From assembly GCF_001425745.1 (NCBI RefSeq), contig NZ_LMDF01000001.1, forward strand, positions 103,151 to 167,150: a stretch of DNA of 64,000 nt, read 5' to 3'. The notes under the pieces were generated by a model. That model did no database searches. It was not told the DNA's origin and was given only the letters and a program-made list of their open reading frames with translations. Below, piece after piece: positions 10,101 through 18,253 of this stretch; the stretch's first letter is position 1, and every line of letters starts with the position of its first letter. A program made the position numbers and the translations under genes. Source of the stretch: Caulobacter sp. Root343 (GTDB lineage Bacteria > Pseudomonadota > Alphaproteobacteria > Caulobacterales > Caulobacteraceae).

Positions 10101-10180
10101 CGGTGGGGACCTCGGTCCTGTCGTCGCAGTACGATTACCTGGGCCGTCGCGCCTTCCTGAACATCAAGGCGCACTTCTAG
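7151..10180 (+). CDS. TonB-dependent outer-membrane receptor
   Basis: 1009 residues from the ATG at 7151, where a Sec signal peptide begins (LLASTIIAGLAAGVALPALAQ). The frame stays open upstream, but that part would bury the signal peptide. A TonB box (AVVVTGSRIKR) comes next. The plug follows with VSLRGLGPNRTLVLLNGRRA and VDILKDGASSIYGSDAVAGV, then a large beta-barrel ending in the outer-membrane signature FLNIKAHF with terminal Phe. Long receptors of this class in Caulobacterales often take up oligosaccharides or peptides; the substrate is unknown. A sulfotransferase gene follows after a strong terminator. Confidence 0.94.
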   Translation: MLIHRRHLLASTIIAGLAAGVALPALAQTAAPPPTAQDTAKPSDNAEVEAVVVTGSRIKRSAFNSPDPIQVISAEQGQLRGIASATGLLQSSTIASGSPQVTSAISSAFVTDGGPGSETVSLRGLGPNRTLVLLNGRRAGPAGTRGGVSAFDLNVLPLSVIDHVDILKDGASSIYGSDAVAGVVNIITKRDTDGIDAEMFYSQPQKHGGEQYSASASWAKTFDRGFLSISYEYFKKAEQTNGQRPYTNCGRSYITDSNGKRKDSIDPRTGQIQCRDLLYDQIWLYDFNFSGLDGKLQYDYTGKIKGLIPQVPPGGGYPGMPAGFYTVGYSTDPQAPDNGVLDYTSPFYLASSLTPRTERNTVFAQGAFKITDSVEAYGEVLLNRRATKTNGYRQFWSYQYTGDYDPFSAGFTGDYILSPTPVTNRYRSGQRVDYQRYLGGLRGDFGKIDFLKSWDWDIFTQYSHSKGLYSHDVLLQDAVDSADGRRDGDPSDPSSWATGLGARGNSIIRPTASCVGYVTPISKRPCVDVSWVTPDFLAGKYTPQEEAFLFDTETGKTVYKQLIIEGSVSGNLFSLPAGKVGLAVGFHYRKDSINDVPGPITLAGNIWGDSASGVTKGDDLAREVFGELSIPIFKDMFLAKNVELSLSGRHTKVNSYGEDDTYKIGLNWQIVPSLRLRATRGTSFRAPALFELYKNAETSFANQRTIDPCVRWGQNLTQGNITQRVADNCRADGVPDNYTGSGAQATVTSSGGKGTLEAETSLAKTYGVIWTPKFADLQVAVDYFDIDVKNEVTQLGAQTIVNQCYKSLSFPKDRLCGLFTRNAGSHLITTVTNNYINIAEQINRGIDLTVQYGVDLPWDIRMTTELQSTWQLKDTEAKFADNVVDLNGFVGDPDWSGQLNLSFRKGDWTGFWGVDMVGKASDAETEVDTNPTGTLFYKIHTEFTAYHNVSLRKQFEGWSITGGVSNLFDEQPPAVTLAQGKYNTVGTSVLSSQYDYLGRRAFLNIKAHF

Positions 10181-10203
10181 TCGCGACCTGATCCTCTAAG
10201 ATG

Positions 10204-10233
10204 ACGGCGGCGGAGCGATCCGCCGCCGTTTTT
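10204..10233 (+). terminator. Rho-independent terminator after TonB receptor
   Basis: Perfect 11-bp stem ACGGCGGCGGA / TCCGCCGCCGT closed by a GCGA (GNRA) tetraloop and followed by TTTTTC. It occupies the apparent 5' end of the next open frame and so argues against the ATG at 10201 as a start. Confidence 0.9.
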
Positions 10234-10260
10234 CTGTCCGCTTCTTTTCAAGGCCCTCGC

Positions 10261-11046
10261 GTGAACGCCATCATCCGCGGCAAGCCCGACAATCTCGACG
10301 CGATCGGCGAGCGTTTCGACCGCGCGCGCCTGTCCCAGCCGGTTTTCCTGAACAGCGTGCCCAAGGCCGGCACGCACCTGATCCGCAACATCCTGCGGAT
10401 GTTCGTCGACCCCGAGCAGCATTGGCGGCGCGAATACATCCAGCACGCCCTGCTGTCGCGCAGCCGCGACGCGTTCCTGGCCGACAAGCCGATGATCAGC
10501 TGGGGCCACATGCTGTTCTCGGACGAGTCGGCCGTGGCCTTGCGCGACGTGCGCCACCTCGTCTTGGTCCGCGATCCCTATGACTGGGTGCTGGCCCGGG
10601 CGCGGTTCTACCTGTCGGATGAGTTCCAGGGCGGGCTGGAGCATATCAAGAACGGCGGCGCGACGATCGAGGACGTCATCATGATGATGATCCTGGGCGC
10701 GCACGGCCGCGTGCCGGACCTGAAGGACATCTTCAGCATGAACGCCGTGGCCTGGCTGGGCTCCAACGCGGTGCTCGTCCGCTACGAGGACATCGTCGAG
10801 GCCCTGAACGATCTGGGCTCCCGCCGCGCCGAGGCCTTCTTCGGCCAGCTGCTGGCCGACTGCGGCCTCGACCTGCCCGTCGACTGGCGCGACCGCGTCG
10901 AGGCCGGCGCCGACCGCCGCGAGAGCCGCACGGCCAGCGAGAACCTGAAGGTCACCGCCGAGGTGCCCAAGGTGCTGTCCGACACCCACAAGCGGGTGGT
11001 GGACTTCCACGCGCCGGGGCTGCGGGCGTTGTTGGGGTACCGGTGA
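10261..11046 (+). CDS. Sulfotransferase family protein
   Basis: 261 residues from a GTG at 10261, chosen because the upstream ATG at 10201 lies inside the preceding terminator hairpin. The N-terminal third has the PAPS 5'-phosphosulfate loop (NSVPKAGTHLIRNIL). LVRDPYDWVLARARF corresponds to the 3'-phosphate-binding region. A basic, DTHKRVVDFH-type C-terminus completes it. The family transfers sulfonate from PAPS to hydroxyl or amine groups of glycans, lipids or small molecules; the acceptor is unknown. It is next to a TonB receptor, a pairing seen in Caulobacterales, but a functional link is only inference. Confidence 0.82.
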   Translation: MNAIIRGKPDNLDAIGERFDRARLSQPVFLNSVPKAGTHLIRNILRMFVDPEQHWRREYIQHALLSRSRDAFLADKPMISWGHMLFSDESAVALRDVRHLVLVRDPYDWVLARARFYLSDEFQGGLEHIKNGGATIEDVIMMMILGAHGRVPDLKDIFSMNAVAWLGSNAVLVRYEDIVEALNDLGSRRAEAFFGQLLADCGLDLPVDWRDRVEAGADRRESRTASENLKVTAEVPKVLSDTHKRVVDFHAPGLRALLGYR

Positions 11047-11097
11047 CGAGCCCGAATTCCTCTCCCCAAATCCGCCGACGCCGCAGGGCCCCCACCT

Positions 11098-11205
11098 GAC
11101 CACGCATCGCGTGGTCGTCCGCCCCCGAAAGGGGTGGAAGGTGTGCCCCTTCTTCCCCCTCCGGGGGAGGAGCGCGGCAGCGCGGAGGGGGCAAGTCAGA
11201 CGCAG
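11098..11205. repeat. Intergenic palindromic repeat element
   Basis: The gap between convergent genes holds hairpins GACCACGC-ATC-GCGTGGTC and CCCCCTCC-GGGGGAGG followed by GCGCGG..CGCGGAGGGGGC. The CTCCCCC/GGGGGAG core also appears at 38890-39035 and 51783-51899, marking one family of dispersed intergenic palindromes. Confidence 0.6.
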
Positions 11206-11211
11206 AGAGGA

Positions 11212-12117
11212 TCAGGGCAGCGCCTTGACGAACGCCTTCACCACCGTCGCCGAATTGTCCGAGGCCAGGGCCATGAAGGTGTGCATCTCGTTGGCGCCCG
11301 CGCCGCCGCCGGCCAGGTCCGACAGGCTGCGGAAGGCGACGAACGGGGTCTTGTTGACCAGGGCCACGTGGGCGACGGCGGCGCTTTCCATATCGACGAC
11401 GCGGGCCTCGAACGTGGCGCGCAGATATTTGCGGTAAGCGGCGTTGTCGAGGAACACCGGGGCCGAGACGCCGTTGCCGCCCACGACCACCTTGGGCGGG
11501 TGAACCAGGCACTTGTCGGCCGCGCAGCGTTGCAGGGCGACCTTGGCGGCGACCTTGCGGGCGGTGTCGAGCAGGGCCGGATCGGTCGGGAACCAGACCC
11601 GGGCGGGCGTCCCGAGCGTGTCGCCGGGCATGTGGATCCCCCGCGGATAGATCATGCCGAAATTGGCCAGCGGCGTGGTGCGGATGCTGGGCGCGACGTC
11701 GAAGCCCTTGTCGGTCTCGCGAGCGAAGGCGCTTTCCAGGTTCTGGGCCCACTGGTCGGCGACCACGACGTCGCCGATGTCGAGGCTCTCGTCGACCCCC
11801 CCGGCGATGCCGGAGAAGACGATGCGGGTGATGTTGAAGCGGTCCAGCGCCATCTGGGTGGTCATGGCCGCGTTGACCATCGAGACGCCGCTCAGGAACA
11901 CCACCACCGGCTTGCCCTCCAGCCGACCCGTCGTGAACGCCACGCCGTGGACGTCGAAGGTCTTCTGCTCGCTCGTCGCCGCGTTCAGGGCGCCGATCTC
12001 GGGCGGAAAGGCCGAGATGACGGCGACGCGGGGCGTCTCGTCCAGCCGCTGGGCCAGCGCGAGGGCCGGCGAGACGGCGAGGAACAGGCAGGCCAGGACG
12101 AGGGCGGGCAGGCGCAT
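11212..12117 (-). CDS. Exported MTA/SAH nucleosidase-like (PNP/UDP phosphorylase superfamily) protein
   Basis: 301 residues from an ATG at 12117 preceded by AAGGAG. A Sec signal peptide (LPALVLACLFLAVSPALALAQ) is followed by a nucleoside phosphorylase/hydrolase fold. Visible motifs are VAVISAFPPEIGAL, VVVFLSGVSMVNAAM, IVFSGIAGGVDESLDIGDVVV and the VVDMESAAVAHVA segment that in this family carries the ribose-binding Met-Glu. Family members hydrolyse methylthioadenosine, S-adenosylhomocysteine or purine nucleosides. The signal peptide implies periplasmic action, unlike classic Pfs. It is a single gene, convergent with the sulfotransferase. Confidence 0.82.
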   Translation of the reverse strand: MRLPALVLACLFLAVSPALALAQRLDETPRVAVISAFPPEIGALNAATSEQKTFDVHGVAFTTGRLEGKPVVVFLSGVSMVNAAMTTQMALDRFNITRIVFSGIAGGVDESLDIGDVVVADQWAQNLESAFARETDKGFDVAPSIRTTPLANFGMIYPRGIHMPGDTLGTPARVWFPTDPALLDTARKVAAKVALQRCAADKCLVHPPKVVVGGNGVSAPVFLDNAAYRKYLRATFEARVVDMESAAVAHVALVNKTPFVAFRSLSDLAGGGAGANEMHTFMALASDNSATVVKAFVKALP

Positions 12118-12275
12118 GGCGACTCCTTGGAACGGCACGGCCTGCTTAGCCGTCGCGGGGCGCGGACCCAAGCGGCTTGGCGCGTCCGGCCCCGGACTTC
12201 TCTCGAGGTGATCAAGAGCACAGCCGATCCCGTCTTTAATTGCTAAGCTGGGTACGATTGGCACTGTGGACGACG

Positions 12276-14336
12276 ATGGACGACCGCTCCGATTCCCGAT
12301 CTGGCGTAGACCGGCCCGGTCCTGGCCGGCCCGGTCCAAGCCGCCTCGGCGCGCTGGCCGCCGCGCTCGGACTGGGTCTGGCCGTCTTCGCCCTGGCCTA
12401 TGTCTGCATCGAGCTGCCGCGACGGTTCGGCCACAACGCGCCGATCTGGCTGGCCAACGCCCTGGTGCTGACGGTGCTGCTGCGCACCGAGGCGCGGCGC
12501 TGGCCGCTGCTGGTCGCGGGCGCGGCGGCGGGCACCTTTCTGGCCAGCCTCTATCTGAAGTCCAGGCTGGGCCTGGCTGCGGGCCTGATGGTCGCCAACG
12601 TTACAGAATACCTGTTCTGCGCCTGGGCCCTGCGCCGGACGGTGGGGCGCGAGATCGTCATCGGCCGACCGCGCGACCTGGGCTTGCTCGCGCTATTCGG
12701 CGTGTGCGGGCCGGTTCTCTCGAGCGTCATCTCCACGGCCACTTTCGCCGCGCTCGGCTGGGGCGGTCTGCCGATGCGGGCGATGAGCTGGATCCTCTCG
12801 AACGCCCTGGGCCTGATGGCGCTGGTTCCGTGCCTGCTAGCCCTCAGCCAAGCCGGCGACCTGCTGGCCGAGCGGCCTCTGACGCGGCGCGGCTGGCTGG
12901 CCCTGGCCGCGCTGGACGCCGCCGCCCTGCTGGTGTTCGGCCAGAACCGCTATCCGCTGCTGTTCCTGATTCCGCCGGTGCTGGCCTTCGTGGCCCTGGA
13001 GCTGGAAGTGCTGGGGGCTGCCATCGGCGTGGTCATGGTCGGGGCGGTGGCGGTGGTGTTCACGGCGCTCGATTCCGGCCCTATCGGCCTGGTCAGCGGC
13101 GACCTGACCGAGCGCGCCCTGTTCCTGCAGCTCTTCCTGGTGGTGGCGATCTTCTCGGCCCTGCCCCTGGCCTCGACCAGCGCCCAGCGCCGCCGTCTGA
13201 AGGTCCAGGCCGAGGAGGCCGCCCACGTGAAGTCCGAGTTCCTGGCCAATATGAGCCACGAGCTGCGCACCCCGCTGACCGCCGTGCTGGGCTTCACCCA
13301 GCTGGTCGAGGATCAGCCCGAGCTCAGCGACGAGACCCGCGGCTACGTCCAGCGGGTGGCCAACGCCGGCAAGGCGCTGCGGGCGACCGTCAACGATATC
13401 CTCGACTTCTCCAAGCTCGAGGCGGGGCAGGTCGACATCAAGCCCCAGCCGATGTCGGCCGCCGACCTGACCCGTGAGACGGCCGAACTGTTCGCCGCCC
13501 AGGCGCGAGACAAGGGCGTGGCGCTGCGCGTCTCGGGCCTGGCCGAGCTGCCGCCGCTGGTCGAGGCCGATCCGGATCGTCTGCGCCAGATCCTGCTGAA
13601 CCTGATCGGCAACGCGGTGAAGTTCACCGAAAGCGGGACGGTGATCGTCACCACCCGGTTCGCGGCCCAGCGGCTGTCGTTCGAGGTCTCCGACACCGGC
13701 CCGGGCATCGCCGCCGAACAGGCGGGCCAGCTGTTCCAGCGCTTCTCGCAGGTCGATGGCGCCTCGACCCGCAAGTCGGGCGGCACCGGCCTGGGCCTGG
13801 CCATCTGCAAGGGTCTGGTCGACGCCATGGGCGGGCAGATCGGGGTCGAGAGCGCGCCGGGCGCGGGCTCGCGCTTCTGGTTCGAGATCCCGGCCCGCAT
13901 GGCCGAAGCCGCCGCCGAGGACGCCGCGCCCCGGGCGCGGATCGGCCTGCCGGCGGGCTGTCGCGTGCTGGTGGTCGACGACAATGCCGCCAACCGCCAC
14001 CTGGTCCGCGCCATCCTCGGTCCGTTCGGCGTGGCGCTGACCGAGGCGTCCGACGGCGACGAGGGGATCGTCGAGGCCGAGACCCAGGCGTTCGACGTCA
14101 TCCTGATGGACCTGCGCATGCCGCGGGTCGATGGCCGCACCGCCGCGACCCGCATCCGTGAAGGGCAGGGACCGAATCGTCGGCAGCCGATCCTGGTGTT
14201 CTCGGCCGACGCCTCGGCCCTGCCGGACGACCCGCTGTTCGCCGGCCATGTGGCCAAGCCGCTTTCCGCCCTCGGATTGATCGAAGCGATGGCGATGGCG
14301 ATCGCTCACCCCGAAACGGTGTCGCCGACGGCCTGA
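12276..14336 (+). CDS. MASE1-type membrane hybrid histidine kinase
   Basis: 686 residues from an ATG at 12276. The N-terminal ~300 residues are a MASE1-like sensor with about eight hydrophobic helices (IELPRRFGHNAPIWLANAL matches the domain start). HisKA follows with the phospho-acceptor His near 328 (FLANMSHELRTPLTAVLGF). The HATPase_c domain has N (LLNLIGNAVKFTESG), G1 (VSDTGPGIA) and G2 (GGTGLGLAICKGL) boxes. A C-terminal receiver domain has VVDDNAANRHL and phospho-acceptor Asp in LMDLRMP near residue 611. Signal unknown. The receiver protein at 14431 immediately downstream is a likely partner. Confidence 0.92.
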   Translation: MDDRSDSRSGVDRPGPGRPGPSRLGALAAALGLGLAVFALAYVCIELPRRFGHNAPIWLANALVLTVLLRTEARRWPLLVAGAAAGTFLASLYLKSRLGLAAGLMVANVTEYLFCAWALRRTVGREIVIGRPRDLGLLALFGVCGPVLSSVISTATFAALGWGGLPMRAMSWILSNALGLMALVPCLLALSQAGDLLAERPLTRRGWLALAALDAAALLVFGQNRYPLLFLIPPVLAFVALELEVLGAAIGVVMVGAVAVVFTALDSGPIGLVSGDLTERALFLQLFLVVAIFSALPLASTSAQRRRLKVQAEEAAHVKSEFLANMSHELRTPLTAVLGFTQLVEDQPELSDETRGYVQRVANAGKALRATVNDILDFSKLEAGQVDIKPQPMSAADLTRETAELFAAQARDKGVALRVSGLAELPPLVEADPDRLRQILLNLIGNAVKFTESGTVIVTTRFAAQRLSFEVSDTGPGIAAEQAGQLFQRFSQVDGASTRKSGGTGLGLAICKGLVDAMGGQIGVESAPGAGSRFWFEIPARMAEAAAEDAAPRARIGLPAGCRVLVVDDNAANRHLVRAILGPFGVALTEASDGDEGIVEAETQAFDVILMDLRMPRVDGRTAATRIREGQGPNRRQPILVFSADASALPDDPLFAGHVAKPLSALGLIEAMAMAIAHPETVSPTA

Positions 14337-14430
14337 AACCGGGTCCGGCGTTTGACGCCTTAACCATCTTAGGCTTCATACCCCCTCGAACACTGTTCGC
14401 CGCCGAGTGGTTCAAGGCCTTTTGCAATCG

Positions 14431-14808
14431 ATGTCCAAGCGCGTTCCCCTGATCTATGTGGCCGATGACGACGCGCCGACGCTGGAACTGGTCGCTACCT
14501 TCCTGGAGCGCGACGGCCTCGAGGTGGTGGGGTTTCCCGGCGCGGACCGGCTGATCGCCGCCATCCCGCTGCGCCGTCCCGACGCGATCCTGCTGGACGT
14601 CCGCATCCCCGGCCAGAGCGGCCTCGACGCCTTGAAGGCGCTGAAGGAGTCGGAGGCGGCCGACATTCCCGTGCTGATGCTGACCGGCGACGGGCGGCTG
14701 GACCGCATCGTCCAGGCCATGCAGCTGGGCGCCAAGGGCTATGTGATGAAGCCGTTCGACGGTCCCAAGCTGGTCGGCGAAGTGCGGGCGATGCTGAAGC
14801 CCGCCTGA
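14431..14808 (+). CDS. Stand-alone response-regulator receiver domain
   Basis: 125 residues (ATG at 14431; an in-frame GTG at 14407 is possible). A single CheY-like domain with the acidic pocket ADDDAP near residue 12, phospho-acceptor Asp in LLDVRIPG near residue 56, the Thr in LMLTGDG and the Lys in MKPF. There is no output domain, so it acts through protein contacts. It is about 90 bp behind the hybrid kinase on the same strand, suggesting a phosphorelay pair; this is inference from position. Confidence 0.88.
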   Translation: MSKRVPLIYVADDDAPTLELVATFLERDGLEVVGFPGADRLIAAIPLRRPDAILLDVRIPGQSGLDALKALKESEAADIPVLMLTGDGRLDRIVQAMQLGAKGYVMKPFDGPKLVGEVRAMLKPA

Positions 14809-14810
14809 GC

Positions 14811-15440
14811 TCAGCCGACCAGACTCTTGAACCAGGCCAAGACTCCGTCCCACCAGGCCAGGAAGTTCTCGAACAGGCTCGCCTGCTTGGGCGGCGGGGG
14901 CGGCTTGATCTCGACGGGGACGAACCAGCTGGGCGCGGCCGGCGGGGCGCAGTTCATCCGCATGCCGACGCCCTTCAGATAGCCGCGCCGCACGGCCCCC
15001 GCCTCGACGGCCTTGCGCACCGCCTTGTCGTGCCGGGCCGCGCCGGTCAGCTTGCGGATCCAGCCCCGGAACGGCAGCACGTCCCGGGTCGTGTCGCGCA
15101 CCCCGGCCACGCCGACGTCGTAGGTCGCGTCGGCGACCTTCTTGCCGCGCGAGCGGGTGTCGGGCGGCGGGGCCTCGTCCAGGTCGGGACCCAAAGCCGC
15201 GTCCAGTCGGCCGATCTCGGCGGCGATCGGCTCGCAGCGGGTCAGGCCGGTCATGTCGTAGGGATCGGCGACGGCCCGTTGCAGCACGGGTGGGATCGAG
15301 GTCTGCTTGAGGTTCAGGTCCTCCAGCGGCGCGGTGGCGGCGTCGCGGAAGGTGTCATGCCGCTGCATCGTCCCTGGATCGGTCTGGGCCAGGGCCGGAG
15401 CGGCGGCGGCGAGCAACAGCAGGGGCAGGGCAAGACGCAT
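14811..15440 (-). CDS. Exported hypothetical protein
   Basis: 209 residues from the ATG at 15440, where a clear signal peptide begins (MRLALPLLLLAAAAPALAQ). The mature part is basic and proline-rich at the end (EIKPPPPPKQ) and closes with an amphipathic Trp-rich tail (FLAWWDGVLAWFKSLVG). Two Cys (TRCEP, MNCAPP) could form a disulfide. I do not recognise the family. It lies 32 bp behind the amidohydrolase gene on the same strand and may be co-transcribed with it. Confidence 0.7.
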   Translation of the reverse strand: MRLALPLLLLAAAAPALAQTDPGTMQRHDTFRDAATAPLEDLNLKQTSIPPVLQRAVADPYDMTGLTRCEPIAAEIGRLDAALGPDLDEAPPPDTRSRGKKVADATYDVGVAGVRDTTRDVLPFRGWIRKLTGAARHDKAVRKAVEAGAVRRGYLKGVGMRMNCAPPAAPSWFVPVEIKPPPPPKQASLFENFLAWWDGVLAWFKSLVG

Positions 15441-15472
15441 GGGCCCAGAACGCCTTGTCCCGAAGCTTCGCG

Positions 15473-16750
15473 TCAAGGCCGCCGAACGACCTGGCCGCCC
15501 TTCATCACGAAGACCACGTCGCGGGTCGCCTCGATCGCCCGGGTCGGATCGCCCGTCACCGCGACGATGTCGGCGAGATAGCCGGGCTTCAGCTGGCCCA
15601 GGTCGCCCGCCCGGCCCAGAACCTTGGCGTCGACGGCGGTGGCGGCCAGCAGGGCCTGGGCGGGGCTCATGCCCTCCTTGACCAGCCAGACCAGCTCGCG
15701 GGCGTTGTCGCCGTGCCGGAACACGCCGACGTCGCTGCCCATGCCGATGGTGACGCCGTTCTTCACGGCCAGCTTGAAGGCCCGATCGGCGTTGATCATG
15801 GCCGCGGTCGGCGGCGTCTTGCCGGCGACATAGCCGCCGAAATAGGCCGAGGTGCTCTCGACCGCCGTCAGGGTCGGGAAGAACACCACGCCCTTCTCGG
15901 CCATCAGCTTGAAGGTGGCGTCGCTGCCGCCATAGCCGTGCTCGATGGTGTCGACCCCGGCCAGCACGGCCCGGCGCATACCCTCGTCGCTGGAGGCGTG
16001 GGCCGAGACCGGCCGGCCGCCGGAATGGGCCGCCTCGACCAGGGCCTTCAACTCCTCGAGGCTGAAGGTCGGCTGGGTCGAGCCGTCGGGGCCGACCCGG
16101 TAGTCGGCATAGACCTTGATCCAGTCGGCCCCGGCCCCGGCCTGCTCGCGCACGGCCTTGATGACCTCGGGGACGCCGCTGGTTTCCTGGGCGCCCTGGG
16201 GCAGGTCGGCCTCGGGATTGTAGTTCCGACGGGCAGGGCCATAAGCCCCGGTGGCCACGATCGCCCTGGTCGCCACGAACAGGCGCGGACCCGGAATCAG
16301 GCCGTCATTGATCGCCTTCTTCAGCGGCGCGTCGGCGGCGCCGACCCCCTCTGTGCCCAGATCGCGTAGCGTGGTGAAGCCCGCCTCCAAGGTCGCCTTG
16401 GCCTGCACCGCCGCCCGCAAGGTGCGATAGGTCGGCGTCTCCTTCAGCACCTGATCGTCCCACAGCGTCTCGTTGTACGGATGCAGGAAGAGGTGGCTGT
16501 GCAGGTCCATCAGGCCCGGGATCACCGTGGCGCCCGGTAGATCGATGACTTCGGCGCCCGTCGCGTCGACCTGGGCGGCCGGGCCGACGGCGGCGATCTT
16601 GCCGTCCTTGACCCGCACGGCCCAGCCCTCGTGCGGCGGGCCGGCGTTCTCGGCCGTCCAGACCCGGGCGGGCTTGAGCAAGACCGGCTGGGCGGCGGAC
16701 GCCAGGCCAGGGGCCAAGATCAGGGCGAGGGCGGTGAGCAGGCGGCGCAT
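15473..16750 (-). CDS. Exported metal-dependent amidohydrolase (imidazolonepropionase/prolidase-like)
   Basis: About 425 residues from the ATG at 16750 (a GTG at 16774 is possible) with signal peptide ([18 protein letters not shown]). Amidohydrolase-superfamily metal ligands are visible: [10 protein letters not shown], the Lys in [26 protein letters not shown] and the final Asp in IGMGSDVG. The C-terminal [16 protein letters not shown] is typical of this group. Family members hydrolyse dipeptides (Xaa-Pro, Xaa-Arg) or cyclic amides; location is probably periplasmic. Substrate not predictable from sequence alone. Confidence 0.88.
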   Translation of the reverse strand: MRRLLTALALILAPGLASAAQPVLLKPARVWTAENAGPPHEGWAVRVKDGKIAAVGPAAQVDATGAEVIDLPGATVIPGLMDLHSHLFLHPYNETLWDDQVLKETPTYRTLRAAVQAKATLEAGFTTLRDLGTEGVGAADAPLKKAINDGLIPGPRLFVATRAIVATGAYGPARRNYNPEADLPQGAQETSGVPEVIKAVREQAGAGADWIKVYADYRVGPDGSTQPTFSLEELKALVEAAHSGGRPVSAHASSDEGMRRAVLAGVDTIEHGYGGSDATFKLMAEKGVVFFPTLTAVESTSAYFGGYVAGKTPPTAAMINADRAFKLAVKNGVTIGMGSDVGVFRHGDNARELVWLVKEGMSPAQALLAATAVDAKVLGRAGDLGQLKPGYLADIVAVTGDPTRAIEATRDVVFVMKGGQVVRRP

Positions 16751-16797
16751 GAGGCGACTCGGGCGATGGAACACCGCCAGCTAAACCGAAAACCGCC

Positions 16798-17235
16798 TCA
16801 GACGCCAAAGCGCAGATGGATCAGCGGGTAGGGCCGGCCTCGGCCGTCGGTGGCCGACCAGCCGATGCGCTCGAAACCCATGTGCTCGTAGAAGCCCACG
16901 GCCTGATCGTTCTGTTCGTTGACGTCCGTACTCAGGGTCGGGTGCACGGCCAGCGCATAGTCGATGAACAGTCGCCCGACACCCGCGCCGCGATGCTCGG
17001 GATCGATGAACAGCGCCTCCATGTGGCCGTCGATTATCAGCATGAAGCCCAGCGGGCGGTCGCGGCCGTCGACCGCCAGCATCAGCGGCGCGGTCGGCAG
17101 GAAGGCTCGCACCTCCTCGCCGATCACCACGCGATCTTCGGCCGAGAGGAAATCATGGGTGGCGTCGACGGCGGCGCGCCAGATCTCGAGGGCGCGGTCG
17201 CCGTCTTCGGGGCGGGAGGGGCGAAGCCTGATCAT
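16798..17235 (-). CDS. GNAT-family N-acetyltransferase (YjaB-like)
   Basis: 145 residues with the GNAT fold: MIRLRPSRPEDGDRALEIW at the start, LFIDPEHRGAGVGRLFIDY (acetyl-CoA pyrophosphate loop R-x-x-G-x-G) in the middle, and the VNEQNDQAVGFYEHMGFE motif near the C-terminus. Its opening resembles E. coli YjaB. Acetyl acceptor unknown. It sits between the amidohydrolase and an XRE regulator, all on the minus strand. Confidence 0.87.
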   Translation of the reverse strand: MIRLRPSRPEDGDRALEIWRAAVDATHDFLSAEDRVVIGEEVRAFLPTAPLMLAVDGRDRPLGFMLIIDGHMEALFIDPEHRGAGVGRLFIDYALAVHPTLSTDVNEQNDQAVGFYEHMGFERIGWSATDGRGRPYPLIHLRFGV

Positions 17236-17244
17236 CCCGGCGCT

Positions 17245-18087
17245 TTAGCCCGCCGCCGCCTCCCGCGCCAGCCGGGCGCAGACCTCGGCGGTGTGGGCGT
17301 CGGCGGGGAAGGCGCACTCGATCCGCAGCTCGTCCAGGGTCACGTCGCGCGGCGCGGCGAAGGTGGTGATGGTCTCGAAGAACCTCAGGTTCCCCAGATC
17401 GCTGCGGAAGATGAGGTTCAGCACCGGCGCGGGCTCGGTCTCCACGTCGCGGAACCGCCAGCGGGCCGGCACGTCGGGATAGGCCAGCACCTCGTCCAGC
17501 AAGGCCTGGGCGGTCTTGTCCGAGGGGGCGGCGGCGATGTCGGCGTGCAGGTGGCGCAGGAACTTCTGGGCGACCTCGGGCCAGTTGACGATCACCGCGC
17601 GGAAGTCGTCGGGGTCGAACACCTGGCGCAGCAGGTTGCTGTGCGGGCTCTGCTTGCCGCGCATCAGCAGGGCGTTGATCCGCTGGGCGGCCGCGTTGGC
17701 CATCAGCACGTCGAAGTGGCGATTGATGACGAAGGCGGGATAGGGCTCCTGGTGGGCGATGATCAGCTCGATCGCCTCGCGCATCCGCTCCAGGGCGGGG
17801 GTGACCAGGGTGTTCTCCGAATACTGCGGCGCATAGCCGGCGGCCAGCAGCAGCGTGTTACGCTCGCGCAGCGGCATGGCCAGGGCGTCGGCGAGGCGGA
17901 AAAGGGTGTCGCGGCTGGGCTGGGCCTTGCCCGTCTCGATGCAGCTCAGGTGGCGGGTCGAGACGCCGGTTTCCAGCGACAGGTCCAATTGGCTCAGCCG
18001 CCGCGCCGCCCGCCATTCGCGCAGCAGCGCGCCGACCGGGGGATGAGCGCTTCTTTGCCGCGCCGCGTTGGGAGGGGTCATGACCAT
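17245..18087 (-). CDS. XRE-family regulator with MmyB-like ligand domain
   Basis: 280 residues. The HTH is at about 18-75 (LREWRAARRLSQLDLSLETG, STRHLSCIETGKAQPS). It is followed by an MmyB-like domain (about 105-275) recognisable by YPAFVINRHFDVLMANAAA, NLLRQVFDP and the DVTLDELRIECAFPAD stretch. These regulators are thought to bind fatty acids or similar ligands and usually control a neighbouring oxidoreductase; no such gene is adjacent here. Starts at 18087 and 18081 are equally possible. Confidence 0.87.
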   Translation of the reverse strand: MVMTPPNAARQRSAHPPVGALLREWRAARRLSQLDLSLETGVSTRHLSCIETGKAQPSRDTLFRLADALAMPLRERNTLLLAAGYAPQYSENTLVTPALERMREAIELIIAHQEPYPAFVINRHFDVLMANAAAQRINALLMRGKQSPHSNLLRQVFDPDDFRAVIVNWPEVAQKFLRHLHADIAAAPSDKTAQALLDEVLAYPDVPARWRFRDVETEPAPVLNLIFRSDLGNLRFFETITTFAAPRDVTLDELRIECAFPADAHTAEVCARLAREAAAG

Positions 18088-18200
18088 CGCCTAGCGTTCC
18101 ATCCCTGCACCGGTCATCACGCCGGTCACGTCCTTGAGAAGGATATAGTGGCCAGCTGCGCCGTTGCGAGCCGTCGCCCCGCGCCGCGATGTCTGAAACG

Positions 18201-18230
18201 AAAAAGGCCGGGGATCGCGCCCCGGCCTTT
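18201..18230 (-). terminator. Rho-independent terminator of the phosphomutase gene
   Basis: Perfect 11-bp stem AAAGGCCGGGG / CCCCGGCCTTT around a 6-nt loop. Read on the minus strand it ends in UUUUU, 24 bp after the stop at 18254. Confidence 0.85.
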
Positions 18231-18253
18231 CGTCCAAATCGGCTGTAGCCGGC

